A stretch of 26,862 bases of DNA from DASUTB01 sp036374835 (GTDB lineage Bacteria; Actinomycetota; Actinomycetes; Jiangellales; Jiangellaceae): NCBI GenBank assembly GCA_036374835.1, contig DASUTB010000091.1, positions 1 through 26,862 of the forward strand, written 5' to 3'. Position numbers and translations under genes: made by a program. Within the stretch, counting starts at the first letter, position 1. Each line of letters opens with the position of its first letter. Positions 1 through 11,308 of this stretch are shown piece by piece. Below the pieces are notes generated by a model. The model saw nothing but the letters and a program-made list of their open reading frames with translations, did not search any database and had not been told where the DNA came from.

Positions 1-246
1 GACACTTCCGGTGAGGATGTAGAACGACTCGGAGATCGTCCGGTGGAAGTGCGGCCCGGGACCCGTCGGCTCGGGGCCCATGTTCCACCGGTAGAGCCCG
101 AGCAGGCCGTCACTGCTCTTGCCAGTGGCCAGGTAGTGCACCGAATTTCCGTTCGGATAGACCCAGTCCGGTTCGGAGTCCACTGGCCGAAACCATGCGG
201 TCTTCTCGCCGCCGTCGCCCAGGTAGAGCTCTTCGGGATAGGTCAT
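1..246 (-). CDS. Cupin domain protein (3' end outside window)
   Basis: The visible 82 residues start MTYPEELYLG and contain GPGPHFHRTISESFYILTG, the HxH...E portion of the first cupin motif, so this is a small beta-barrel cupin that probably binds a metal through those His and Glu residues. Its substrate cannot be inferred. The ATG at 244-246 is preceded by AAAGGA (255-260 on the opposite strand) at a spacing of 8 bases, which fixes the start. It begins 13 bases after the stop of the upstream Fe-S protein, so it is the last visible gene of a four-gene minus-strand operon. The C-terminal part lies beyond the left edge. Confidence 0.85.
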   Translation of the reverse strand, partial: MTYPEELYLGDGGEKTAWFRPVDSEPDWVYPNGNSVHYLATGKSSDGLLGLYRWNMGPEPTGPGPHFHRTISESFYILTGSV

Positions 247-259
247 GCCCCAAGTCCTT

Positions 260-1204
260 TCACACGTTCGCCGGTCGCAACGTCAGGCTAGTAGCCCGGT
301 AGGTAGTGACAGGTTCGGGGGACGCGCCGCAGGATTCGGGACGGGACGTATCCAGCTCGATCTGCTGGACGGTGACGTCCCATGTTCTGCCGTCCGCATG
401 CGCGACGGCTACCTGCCAGGCATCGCCGTTGCGCTCCGTCGCCGCCACGTCGAGGTCGTCGAGTCTGTTGATTCGGGCGCGTTGGCGGACGGCACCTTCT
501 GCGGCTTGGGCGGGCTTCGGGAACGTCGTCCGTCCCCGGTAGCCGGTCAGCCGGAAGACACCACGCCGGGCGTCGGCCATGAGTTGCACTGCCAGGTCAG
601 GGGTGAGCCGTCCGAACGAGGTGCCGTGCGGCAGTACGACGGCGGTCGGCGCGAACCGGTGCCCGCCGAGGTGGGTCGTCTCCCAGACCCGGCCGAGCAG
701 GTGGTCGGGTAGGTCACCGAGGAGCCGGCGCCCGCGGGCGGCGCAGCATACGTCCCGGCGCCCGTTCGTGCACACCAGCAGGAGCGGCTCGTGCTCGGGG
801 TACAGGGTCGGGACGGACGCCGCCACCGCGTCGGCATCGCCGTCAGCCACCGCCGTCCAGTCGAGATCGCGCAGCCGGTCAGGGTCAGTGATCCGGCCGC
901 CGAGCAGCCACGTCCGTCCGGGCCGGGTGGAGGCGACCCACAGGCCGAACGAACGCACATTGTGGGTGTCCGCGTGCCGCCCGGGGCGGCGCACCAGCGC
1001 GACCTTGGCGATCGCGCCGGCGGCGTTCTTTTCCAGCTCAGCGCCAAGCGCGGCGTCGAGGTGCGATTGCGTGAGGGCCTTGGCTCCCCACGGCCCGGGC
1101 TGCTCCAGCGCGATCCACGTTCGGGCATACGTCGCGGTGCCCAGCAGCGGCTCGCCGGCGAGCGCGCTGCGGGTCGAACAGGACTGAGCGAGCGGGTCAG
1201 GCAC
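260..1204 (-). CDS. Sucrase/ferredoxin-like (Apd1-type) 2Fe-2S protein
   Basis: A 314-residue protein of the sucrase/ferredoxin-like family with a thioredoxin-like ferredoxin fold. Residues 144-160 read VCTNGRRDVCCAARGRR and 175-199 contain WETTHLGGHRFAPTAVVLP and TSFGR, the family signatures. The spacing C145-x8-C154 and H178-x3-H182 matches, from memory, the two-Cys two-His ligand set of yeast Apd1, so I infer a bis-histidinyl non-Rieske 2Fe-2S cluster. The GTG start at 1202-1204 overlaps the stop of the MFS gene by 8 bases, suggesting translational coupling. Its redox partner and physiological role are unknown. Length is normal for the family and the N-terminal CS...GEPLLGTA...EQPGPWG segment is intact. 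Confidence 0.9.
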   Translation of the reverse strand: MPDPLAQSCSTRSALAGEPLLGTATYARTWIALEQPGPWGAKALTQSHLDAALGAELEKNAAGAIAKVALVRRPGRHADTHNVRSFGLWVASTRPGRTWLLGGRITDPDRLRDLDWTAVADGDADAVAASVPTLYPEHEPLLLVCTNGRRDVCCAARGRRLLGDLPDHLLGRVWETTHLGGHRFAPTAVVLPHGTSFGRLTPDLAVQLMADARRGVFRLTGYRGRTTFPKPAQAAEGAVRQRARINRLDDLDVAATERNGDAWQVAVAHADGRTWDVTVQQIELDTSRPESCGASPEPVTTYRATSLTLRPANV

Positions 1205-3131
1205 GGGATCGGGCCGGTCGGAGGAGGACGGCCGCCGCCACGGCCGCGATGGCGGCGCACACCGCAGCGCCAGCGAACGTCGCTTGCAGTTGCGCGACCA
1301 GCGCTTCGCGGACCGCGTCGTTGTAGGGCGGGCAGTTGGTGGGCGTCTCCGGGCACAGGACGGCCGGTGAATCGATCGTCGCGCGGAACGAGTAGAACCG
1401 GCGCAGCCCGATCGCGGTCAACCCGGACAGGCCCGCGAGCATGCCGACCATACGGGCGGTGACGATCAGTGCGCTGGCCACGCCATGGGTGTGTTTCGCG
1501 GTGGCGGCCAGCAGAGCCGCGTTGATCGGGGCGACCGCGAGCCCGAAGCCGAAGCCGGCCGCGACGAGGACGACGTCATCGGCGAGCCCGTCGAGGGCCG
1601 TGGTGTCCCACGTCGCCATCACTGCGACACCGGCCGTCGCCAGGGCCATGCCGGCGGCGGCGATGAGCGCGGGCGCGAGCCGCCGGATCAGCACACCGCC
1701 GAGCAGGGCGCCGACCGGCAGCGCGGCGAGGAAGCGGACGAGGACGAGAGCGGCGTCGAGCTGGTCCGAACCCGAGATGACGGTCCGGGCGAAGATCGGC
1801 ACGTCGACCAGAACCGCCACCAGCGCGGCACCGACGAACAGGCTGACGACGAGTGCGCCCCACGCGGGGCGGGCGGCCAGCGCTCCCGACGGGATCAGCG
1901 GACGCGTCGCCCGGCGCTGCCGCCATGCGAATGCGGCGAACGCTGCCGCGGCGAGCGCGAGCAGCCACGGCCCGGCCGGGTTGATGACCTCGACCTCCGG
2001 CTCGGCGACGGCGAACGTCAGTACGATCGCGCCGAGCGCCACACCGAGCAATGCCGCGCCGGGGAGATCGGTGGCGCGCACGATGTCCGGTGCGCGGCGC
2101 AGGTCGAGCAGTGGCCGGGCGGCGGTGAGTTCGCGGACGACGAAGCCCGCCGCGAAGGCGAACGCGGCCAGTGCCAGCGGGGAAGTGATCGCGACCGGGT
2201 CGATCCATGGGACTAGCAACCCGCCCCATTGCACGCTGTTCGCCAGCGCGTCCGGCCCGATGATTGCGACCGATCCGGCGACGATCGCGCCGAGCGCCAG
2301 CAGTGCGCCCACCCAGTCCATCCGTTCGATCACGTTCGGCAGGACCGCCGTATCTTCACGAGGGCTGCGTGCCTGGGGAAGATACGTCGGTCCTGCCGAA
2401 CGTGATCGAACGACACGGGCCACGACGATGCCGGCGGCCAGCGCCGCGCCGAGGGCGAGATTGATCCAGAAGATCGCTCGCCAGTCGGCGAACGCGAGCA
2501 CGGCGGCGCCGTAGAGCGGGCCGAGCACCGCGCCGAGCTCCTGAATCGCACCGACGATCCCCAGCGGCAGACCCCGCCGCTCCGGCGGCCACAGGTCCGC
2601 GACGAGCGCGAGCGTGACCGGGACGAGGGCGCCACCGCCGAGGCCCTGCAGGAACCGGCCGGTGACGGCGTCGAGCAACCCGGTCGCGACCGCGGTGATC
2701 ATCGAACCGGCCGCGAAGATCGCCAGTGAAGCGATCAGGACGGGCAGCCGCCCCACCAGATCCGAGACCCGGCCGGCCAGCGGCAGTACCACGACGTAGC
2801 CGAGCAGGAACATCGAGACCAGCGGAGCGGCGCGCTGTAGCTGATCGACATCGAGCCCGACCCCGGCCATCATGTCCGGCAGGGCCAACACGATCACGTA
2901 GGTGTCGGCGGCGGCGAGCAACACCCCGATCGCGCCGAGGATCAGCGCGGTCAGTCCACTGCGGATGGCCAGCCGGTGATCTTGCGGGGGAGTACTCGCC
3001 GGCTCTGTCCCGGCGCCGCGCCGGGTGCTGACGTCAGTCGCCGCGTCCGCCACGTCGGCAGTGCCGGGCCGCTCCGTGGCGCCGACGGCCGGGGGGTCGG
3101 CCGTCGCTGAATCGTCAGCCGGCCGGTGCAC
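1197..3131 (-). CDS. MFS exporter, EmrB/P55-like, with in-frame palindrome insertion
   Basis: A 644-residue, probably 14-helix MFS transporter. Residues 1-55 are a Pro/Ala/Thr-rich cytoplasmic leader. Helix 1 begins near residue 58 and motif A is GRVSDLVGR (120-128). WPPERRG (181-187) lies in a cytoplasmic loop. A long loop with two Cys (VLCPETPTNCPPY) precedes the last helix. The gene starts with GTG inside the end of the lipoprotein gene (17-base overlap) and ends overlapping the Fe-S protein gene. Lipoprotein plus MFS is the arrangement of mycobacterial lprG-Rv1410c (P55), which exports lipids and drugs, so I infer a similar envelope-lipid or drug export role. Residues 241-270, the linker between helices 6 and 7, are encoded by a near-perfect palindrome and are longer than usual. 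An alternative start further downstream is possible because the leader is not conserved. Confidence 0.88.
   Translation of the reverse strand: MHRPADDSATADPPAVGATERPGTADVADAATDVSTRRGAGTEPASTPPQDHRLAIRSGLTALILGAIGVLLAAADTYVIVLALPDMMAGVGLDVDQLQRAAPLVSMFLLGYVVVLPLAGRVSDLVGRLPVLIASLAIFAAGSMITAVATGLLDAVTGRFLQGLGGGALVPVTLALVADLWPPERRGLPLGIVGAIQELGAVLGPLYGAAVLAFADWRAIFWINLALGAALAAGIVVARVVRSRSAGPTYLPQARSPREDTAVLPNVIERMDWVGALLALGAIVAGSVAIIGPDALANSVQWGGLLVPWIDPVAITSPLALAAFAFAAGFVVRELTAARPLLDLRRAPDIVRATDLPGAALLGVALGAIVLTFAVAEPEVEVINPAGPWLLALAAAAFAAFAWRQRRATRPLIPSGALAARPAWGALVVSLFVGAALVAVLVDVPIFARTVISGSDQLDAALVLVRFLAALPVGALLGGVLIRRLAPALIAAAGMALATAGVAVMATWDTTALDGLADDVVLVAAGFGFGLAVAPINAALLAATAKHTHGVASALIVTARMVGMLAGLSGLTAIGLRRFYSFRATIDSPAVLCPETPTNCPPYNDAVREALVAQLQATFAGAAVCAAIAAVAAAVLLRPARSRA
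2323..2412. repeat. In-frame palindromic element (35-bp arms) inside MFS gene
   Basis: Left arm 2323-2357 and right arm 2378-2412 are inverted copies matching at 34 of 35 positions, separated by a 20-base loop. The arm runs CGTTCGATCACGTTCGGCAG then GACCG, one mismatch, and CGTATCTTC. It lies wholly within the MFS reading frame without a stop and encodes residues 241-270 of the exporter, a hydrophilic stretch containing AGPTYLPQ and DTAVLPNVIER. Such a long, nearly unmutated palindrome in a coding sequence suggests a recent insertion of a dispersed palindromic element (comparable in principle to Rickettsia palindromic elements) rather than sequence evolved for transport. It shares GATCACG with the repeats elsewhere in this window, but family membership is not proven. 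Confidence 0.9.
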
Positions 3132-3840
3132 TGATCTCCACCGGCTCGTCGTAGTTGCTGAGCGTGACGGTGTAGGTCTGCTCGCCGCCGGTGTCGTAGA
3201 ACGGGCCGGTCAACGTGGCCTGGCGCACGTGCCCGGTGTCCGGGTCGATCGCCCACGTCGCGTCGACCTGCGCGGCCGGATCGGTGATCGTCAGGACCTG
3301 GTCGACCAGGTCACCGGGCAGCGTGGAGGTGATCTGGTCGTACACCTCGGAGTCGACCCGAACCTCGCCGGCGGCTGCCACGTCGCTGCCGGAGCGCAGC
3401 AGCTGGCTGACCCCGCGCTCCGGATCGATCAAGGCGCTCGGGTCGCTGAAGCCGAGCGTGTCCGCGTCGACCTGTTGGAACCCGCTGCTGAGAATGTCCG
3501 CGTACAGTTCGCCGTCGACCGCGACGACGGGAATCGTCGTAGGCAGCCCGCTGAAGATCAGCCGAATCTCGCCCTCGAGCGCGTCCGGCGGAACCGCCGC
3601 ACCTTCGGCACCGAGAATCACCGTTCCCGAGTCCGGCAGGTCGCTTCCTTCGAGCGCGAACGTCACGCCGGACGTGCCGTCGAGCAGGTCCGCGGCCGCT
3701 TCGAGCCGTGCCGTGGGGTCCTCGGGCTGCGCCTCCTCCGATTCGCCCCCGTCGTCCGAACATGCGGTCAGCGTGAGGACGGCCGCCGTAGTAAGCAGTA
3801 CGGCACGGAACCTCATCGCACGCAGCGGGAAAGCACGCAT
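3115..3840 (-). CDS. LppX/LprAFG-family lipoprotein (LprG-like)
   Basis: A 241-residue secreted lipoprotein. A positively charged N-terminus, hydrophobic segment and lipobox LTAC with acylated Cys27 form a signal peptidase II signal. An acidic low-complexity linker (about 28-42) follows, then an LppX/LprAFG domain to the C-terminus. In mycobacteria LprG binds triacylated lipids and works with the MFS protein P55 encoded next to it. The same pairing is seen here, with the two genes overlapping by 17 bases. The ATG at 3838-3840 gives the longest signal peptide. The internal ATG at codon 9 (MRFRAVLL) would also give a functional one, and neither has a strong ribosome binding site. It is the first gene of the minus-strand operon. 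Confidence 0.85.
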   Translation of the reverse strand: MRAFPLRAMRFRAVLLTTAAVLTLTACSDDGGESEEAQPEDPTARLEAAADLLDGTSGVTFALEGSDLPDSGTVILGAEGAAVPPDALEGEIRLIFSGLPTTIPVVAVDGELYADILSSGFQQVDADTLGFSDPSALIDPERGVSQLLRSGSDVAAAGEVRVDSEVYDQITSTLPGDLVDQVLTITDPAAQVDATWAIDPDTGHVRQATLTGPFYDTGGEQTYTVTLSNYDEPVEISAPAG

Positions 3841-4044
3841 GAGCGCAGGTTACCGCGCACTCCCTGGGTCGCCGCTGAGAGTGGCCTGATCGTTAGCGAT
3901 GGTGCGGTCCTGCGTGCTCGTCCGCTGGATGTGGACGAACGTGGCAACGGCGGGCTGACTCACAAGGTCCGTGTCGCAGAGTTCGGACGGGCCGGCGTCC
4001 GGTCAGCAGACAGTGGCGGCAATACCAGCACTCCCAACCGCGCC
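3841..4044. other. Intergenic region between lipoprotein operon and topoisomerase gene
   Basis: 204 bases with no convincing gene. It must hold the promoter of the lipoprotein operon (minus strand) and the 3' region of the topoisomerase gene. Two short hairpins are visible: CGGACG/CGTCCG (3984-4001) and TCGTCC/GGACGA (3918-3938). ATCGTTAGCGAT (about 3889-3900) is a small imperfect dyad upstream of the lipoprotein gene. I see no clear -35/-10 pair. Confidence 0.5.
3984..4001 (-). terminator. Weak GC hairpin after topoisomerase gene
   Basis: CGGACG, a 6-base loop and CGTCCG form a short GC stem 43 bases beyond the topoisomerase stop codon. There is no U-tract. GC hairpins without U-tracts are common at actinobacterial 3' ends, but this stem is only 6 bp, so the call is tentative. 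Confidence 0.3.
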
Positions 4045-7746
<3,702 letters not shown>

Positions 7747-7825
7747 GATGCTTTCGCTCCTTGGTCGGTCGAGATGCGCCTATTGTTGCTCGCCACGCCG
7801 ACATGACCGTGCAACGACCCGCGGT

Positions 7826-7841
7826 GGACGGACGTCCGTCC
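7826..7841. promoter_or_regulatory. Perfect 16-bp palindrome upstream of parC
   Basis: GGACGGACGTCCGTCC is a perfect dyad, extending to 22 bp with one mismatched pair (GG and CC on the outside). It lies 80 bases before the parC start and about 100 bases before DUF1203 in their divergent promoter region, so it is a candidate operator for either gene. The binding protein is unknown. Confidence 0.45.
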
Positions 7842-7868
7842 GCCAAGACACCGCACCGCGCCCACGCC

Positions 7869-7891
7869 CGTTCGGTATGATCCGCCGAACG
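7869..7891 (+). promoter_or_regulatory. Candidate DUF1203 promoter flanked by inverted repeat
   Basis: TATGAT (7876-7881), a near-consensus -10 hexamer, is framed by CGTTCGG (7869-7875) and CCGAACG (7885-7891), a perfect 7-bp inverted repeat. A regulator bound here would cover the -10 box. No good -35 is seen 16-18 bases upstream, so the promoter may need an activator or use another sigma factor. Transcription would start about 55 bases before the DUF1203 ATG. Confidence 0.4.
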
Positions 7892-7943
7892 TGACGTCCG
7901 ATTCCCGCCGGAATTGCGGCGCGGTCGTTGCCAGGATGGCGAC

Positions 7944-8459
7944 ATGACGACGCATCCGGCGACCACCTTGCAGATCCGGCCGATTCCCGCCGCTACGTTG
8001 CGGCGGTTGCGTGAGCAGGGCAATGACGACTACGGCCACTCGTGGCGGCCACGCATCGACGACGAGGGCGGCGCGCCGCTGCGCTGCTGCTTGCGCGACT
8101 CGAAGCCGGGGGAGCAGATCGTCCTGATCTCGTACGCGCCGGTCCGTTCTCCTGTGGCCGATGCCGGGCCGTATGACGAGATAGGGCCCGTCTTCGTGCA
8201 CGCCGAGGAATGCGCCGGCTACATCGACGACGGGCGCTACCCGCAGGAGTGGGCGAGTGACCGACGGCAGGTGCTGCGGGCATACCGCGCCGACGGGACG
8301 ATCGCCGGTGGTGTGCAACTCGAGGCCGGTGAGAACCGGGACGCGGCCGCGCGCGAGCTTTTCACCGACCCCGAAGTCGCATTCCTACACTCGCGCAACG
8401 TCATCTACGGGTGCTACATGCTCGAGATCCGGCGCGGCACTGCAGGAGCCGATTGGTAA
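7944..8459 (+). CDS. DUF1203 family protein
   Basis: A 171-residue soluble protein matching the DUF1203 family, recognisable by LRQ/CCLRDSKPGEQIVLISYAP near residue 50, GPVFVHAEEC, and the C-terminal SRNVIYGCYMLEI. Function is unknown. ATG at 7944 is preferred over the TTG at 7914 because AGGA (7933-7936) lies 7 bases upstream. It is monocistronic: divergent from parC, with a strong hairpin downstream before the acetyltransferase gene. Confidence 0.85.
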   Translation: MTTHPATTLQIRPIPAATLRRLREQGNDDYGHSWRPRIDDEGGAPLRCCLRDSKPGEQIVLISYAPVRSPVADAGPYDEIGPVFVHAEECAGYIDDGRYPQEWASDRRQVLRAYRADGTIAGGVQLEAGENRDAAARELFTDPEVAFLHSRNVIYGCYMLEIRRGTAGADW

Positions 8460-8528
8460 AGACCGCGGCGCGGCGGTTGGCCGATAGCGTCCGGGCCGCT
8501 CCGTGGCAGCGGTCGCTCCGCATGGACG

Positions 8529-8550
8529 CTGGGCGCATCTGTGCGCCCAG
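8529..8550 (+). terminator. Strong hairpin terminator after DUF1203
   Basis: CTGGGCGCA, loop TCTG and TGCGCCCAG form a perfect 9-bp GC-rich stem with a tetraloop, 69 bases after the DUF1203 stop. There is no U-tract, as is usual in high-GC actinobacteria. The rest of 8460-8601 shows no gene. Confidence 0.65.
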
Positions 8551-8601
8551 GTGCGCAGGTACAGGCATCGAAGTGCACGATGACCGTTGCGAAACATGGC
8601 T

Positions 8602-8637
8602 CGGACATGGTCGGCGGGCGTGCATAGGATCGAAGGC
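8602..8637 (+). promoter_or_regulatory. Candidate promoter giving a leaderless PatA transcript
   Basis: CGGACA (8602-8607), 17 bases, then TAGGAT (8625-8630) followed after 7 bases by GTG at 8638. This is the geometry of a leaderless actinobacterial mRNA and is the reason for choosing this start. The 16 bases 8625-8640 match 14 of 16 with 15469-15484 at the ferrochelatase start. Confidence 0.5.
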
Positions 8638-11286
8638 GTGTATCCGTCGCATTGGGAAGCGGACGTCGTCATGTCGGACGGCGCGACGGCGCACCTACGT
8701 CCGATCCGGCCGGACGACGCCGACCGGCTGGTCAGCTTCTACAGCCGGGTGAGCGACGAGTCCAAGTACAACCGGTTCTTCGCGCCGTACCCCACGCTGA
8801 GCGCGCGCGACGTCAAACACTTCACCGAGGTGGATCATCGGGACCGGGTCGCGTTCATCCTGCTGGACGGTGACGACATGATCGGCGTGGGGCGGTACGA
8901 GCGGCTCGACGGCGACGACGCCGAGGTGGCGTTCCTGGTCGAGGACGCGCACCAGGGCAGGGGAGTCGGGAGTGTGCTGCTCGAGCACCTGGCCCAGGCG
9001 GCGCGCGAGAACGGGATCGGCCGGTTCGTGGCCGACGTGCTGCCGAGCAACACGCGCATGAAGAAAGTGTTCGCCGACGCCGGCTACACCGTCGGCAACA
9101 CCTTCGGCGACGGCGTCGTGCACGTCGAGTTCGAGATCCGGCCGACCGAGCATTCGCTGGACGTCATGGCCGCGCGCGAGCATCGGGCCGAGTCGCTGTC
9201 GATCAAGCGGCTGCTCACGCCGTCGTCGGTCGCGGTGATCGGGGCGAGCCGGCAGCGCGAGAAGATCGGTCAGGCGCTTGTTCGCAACCTCATCGACGGT
9301 GGGTTCACCGGGCCGGTCTACGCGGTCAACCCGGGGGCGCGGGCGATCGCCGGAGTACCGGCGTACCCGAGCGTGCGGGACATACCCGGCCCGGTCGACC
9401 TCGCGGTGGTGGCGGTTCCGGCCGAGGCGGTCGAGGACGTGGTGCTCGAGTGCGCGGCGATCGGCGTCAAGGGCCTGGTGGTGGTGTCGTCCGGGTTCGC
9501 CGAGACCGGTCCGGATGGGCGGGAGCGGCAGTACAGCCTCGTCCGGGTGGCACGCGCACGGGGTATGCGGGTCGTCGGGCCGAACTGCCTGGGCGTCATC
9601 AACACCGATCCGCCGGTATCGCTCAACGCGTCCCTGTCCGGCACCGTGCCGCGGCCCGGACGGATCGCGTTCTTCTGCCAGTCCGGGGCGCTCGGCACCG
9701 CGATCCTGGGTGAGGTGGCCCGGCGCGGGCTGGGGCTGTCGACGTTCGTGTCGGCGGGCAACCGGGCGGACGTGTCCGGCAACGACCTGCTCCAGTACTG
9801 GGAGGACGATCCGGGGACGGACGTCGTCCTGCTATACCTCGAATCGCTCGGCAACCCGCGCAAGTTCTCCCGCGTGGCCCGCCGGGTGGCCGGCGCCAAA
9901 CCGATCGTCGCGGTCCGCAGCGGACGCTCGACGCAGGGCGTACCGCTCGGGCACACCGTGCGGCGCTCCGGCGCGCCGATCGAGGCGCTGGACGAGATGT
10001 TGCGCCGGTCCGGGGTCATTCAGGTCGACACCCTGGCCGAGATGTTCGACGTCGCACAGACCCTGGCGTACCAGCCGCTGCCACGCGGGCGCCGAGTGAA
10101 GATCGTCGGCAATTCGGACTCGATCGCGCTGCTCGCGTCCGACGCGGCGGCCGGCGCCGGGTTGGACGTGGTCGGTGAATCGCATGATCTCGGCCCGGCG
10201 GCGTCCGCGTCGGACTACGAGCAGGCGGTCACCGCGATCCTTGCCGATCCGGAGGTCGACTCGGTGATCGCGGTGTTCGTCCCGACCTTGGAGTCGTCCC
10301 GCGACGAGGACGTCGCCGGTACGCTCGCCGCCGTGGCCGCGAGCAGCGACAAGCCGCTGGTGACGACGTTTCTCGGCAGCGGCGGCATCCCCGAGGCGCT
10401 GCGCCGGCTCGACGATCGGGGCATACCGGTGCGTGGCTCGATACCGTCGTATCCGTCGCCGGAGGAGGCGGCGCGCGCCTTGGCGCACGTCACCGACTAC
10501 GCGCTGTGGCGCGCTGCCGACCGCGGTCAGGTTCCGGTGCTTGCCGGTTGCGACAGCGCGGCGGCGCGCTCGGTCGCGCGTGCGGTGCTGGACGAGCACC
10601 CGGACGGTGCGGAGCTCGCGCAGCCGCAGTTGCGCGAGCTGTTGGTGAGCTATGGCATGTCGGTGCTGCCGACGCTGCCGACCGCGACGGTGGACGAGGC
10701 CATAACGGCCGGCAAGCAGCTGGGCTGGAACGTCGTGCTCAAAGCGACCGCGCAGCGGCTGCGGCACCGGCCCGATCTCGCCGACGTCTGGCGCAACATC
10801 GACAACGCCGCCGAAATGCGTGACGCGTGGGACACCATGACGCGGCAACTGGCCGACCCGGCGGAGGCGGGATTCGTTGTGCAGCCGATGGCGCCTCCAG
10901 GTGTTCCGGTGACGATCCGGGCCGAGGAGGACGAGCTGTTCGGCCCGTTCGTCTCGTTCGGGCTCTCCGGCGTCCCCACCGACCTGCTGGGCGATCGCTC
11001 GTACCGGATGCCTCCGCTGACCGACGTCGACGCCGAGCAGATGATCCAGGGCGTGCGCGCCGCCCCGCTGCTGACCGGATACCGAGGCAGCGACCCGGCA
11101 GACCGCGAAGCGATCGCCGAGCTGCTGCACCGCGTCGCGCGGCTGATCGACGATCTGCCCGAGGTCGTGGCGGTCGAGCTCAATCCGGTCCTGGTCGCGC
11201 CGTCCGGTTTGTCGATCGTGAATGCGAGCGCGCGGGTCGAGCCGCCCCGGTTGCGCACCGACTGGTACGTACGGCGGTTGAGTTGA
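8638..11286 (+). CDS. PatA-type protein lysine acetyltransferase (GNAT fused to NDP-forming acyl-CoA synthetase domains)
   Basis: An 882-residue fusion. Residues 12-165 are a GNAT domain with acetyl-CoA loop QGRGVGS (106-112) and Glu96 as a candidate base. From about 190 a CoA-binding Rossmann domain (VAVIGAS) and succinyl-CoA-ligase-like domains (CQSGALGTAI, SAGNRADVSGNDLLQYW) follow, then an ATP-grasp region to the C-terminus. In Streptomyces and mycobacteria such enzymes acetylate acetyl-CoA synthetase and other proteins, using the synthetase part as an allosteric sensor. His439 sits in GHTVRRSGAP where active NDP-forming synthetases have a SHTGALAG-like phospho-His loop. The altered loop suggests the synthetase part is regulatory rather than catalytic. 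A longer reading frame to 8587 exists, but the promoter position argues for GTG 8638. DUF5998 follows 22 bases later. Confidence 0.88.
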   Translation: MYPSHWEADVVMSDGATAHLRPIRPDDADRLVSFYSRVSDESKYNRFFAPYPTLSARDVKHFTEVDHRDRVAFILLDGDDMIGVGRYERLDGDDAEVAFLVEDAHQGRGVGSVLLEHLAQAARENGIGRFVADVLPSNTRMKKVFADAGYTVGNTFGDGVVHVEFEIRPTEHSLDVMAAREHRAESLSIKRLLTPSSVAVIGASRQREKIGQALVRNLIDGGFTGPVYAVNPGARAIAGVPAYPSVRDIPGPVDLAVVAVPAEAVEDVVLECAAIGVKGLVVVSSGFAETGPDGRERQYSLVRVARARGMRVVGPNCLGVINTDPPVSLNASLSGTVPRPGRIAFFCQSGALGTAILGEVARRGLGLSTFVSAGNRADVSGNDLLQYWEDDPGTDVVLLYLESLGNPRKFSRVARRVAGAKPIVAVRSGRSTQGVPLGHTVRRSGAPIEALDEMLRRSGVIQVDTLAEMFDVAQTLAYQPLPRGRRVKIVGNSDSIALLASDAAAGAGLDVVGESHDLGPAASASDYEQAVTAILADPEVDSVIAVFVPTLESSRDEDVAGTLAAVAASSDKPLVTTFLGSGGIPEALRRLDDRGIPVRGSIPSYPSPEEAARALAHVTDYALWRAADRGQVPVLAGCDSAAARSVARAVLDEHPDGAELAQPQLRELLVSYGMSVLPTLPTATVDEAITAGKQLGWNVVLKATAQRLRHRPDLADVWRNIDNAAEMRDAWDTMTRQLADPAEAGFVVQPMAPPGVPVTIRAEEDELFGPFVSFGLSGVPTDLLGDRSYRMPPLTDVDAEQMIQGVRAAPLLTGYRGSDPADREAIAELLHRVARLIDDLPEVVAVELNPVLVAPSGLSIVNASARVEPPRLRTDWYVRRLS

Positions 11287-11308
11287 CCCACGTGCGAGGA
11301 TGAGACCC

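Noticed and set aside
3893..4044. Small gene downstream of the topoisomerase
   Set aside because: Open frames here are continuations of antisense or out-of-frame shadows, with no start signal or recognisable product.
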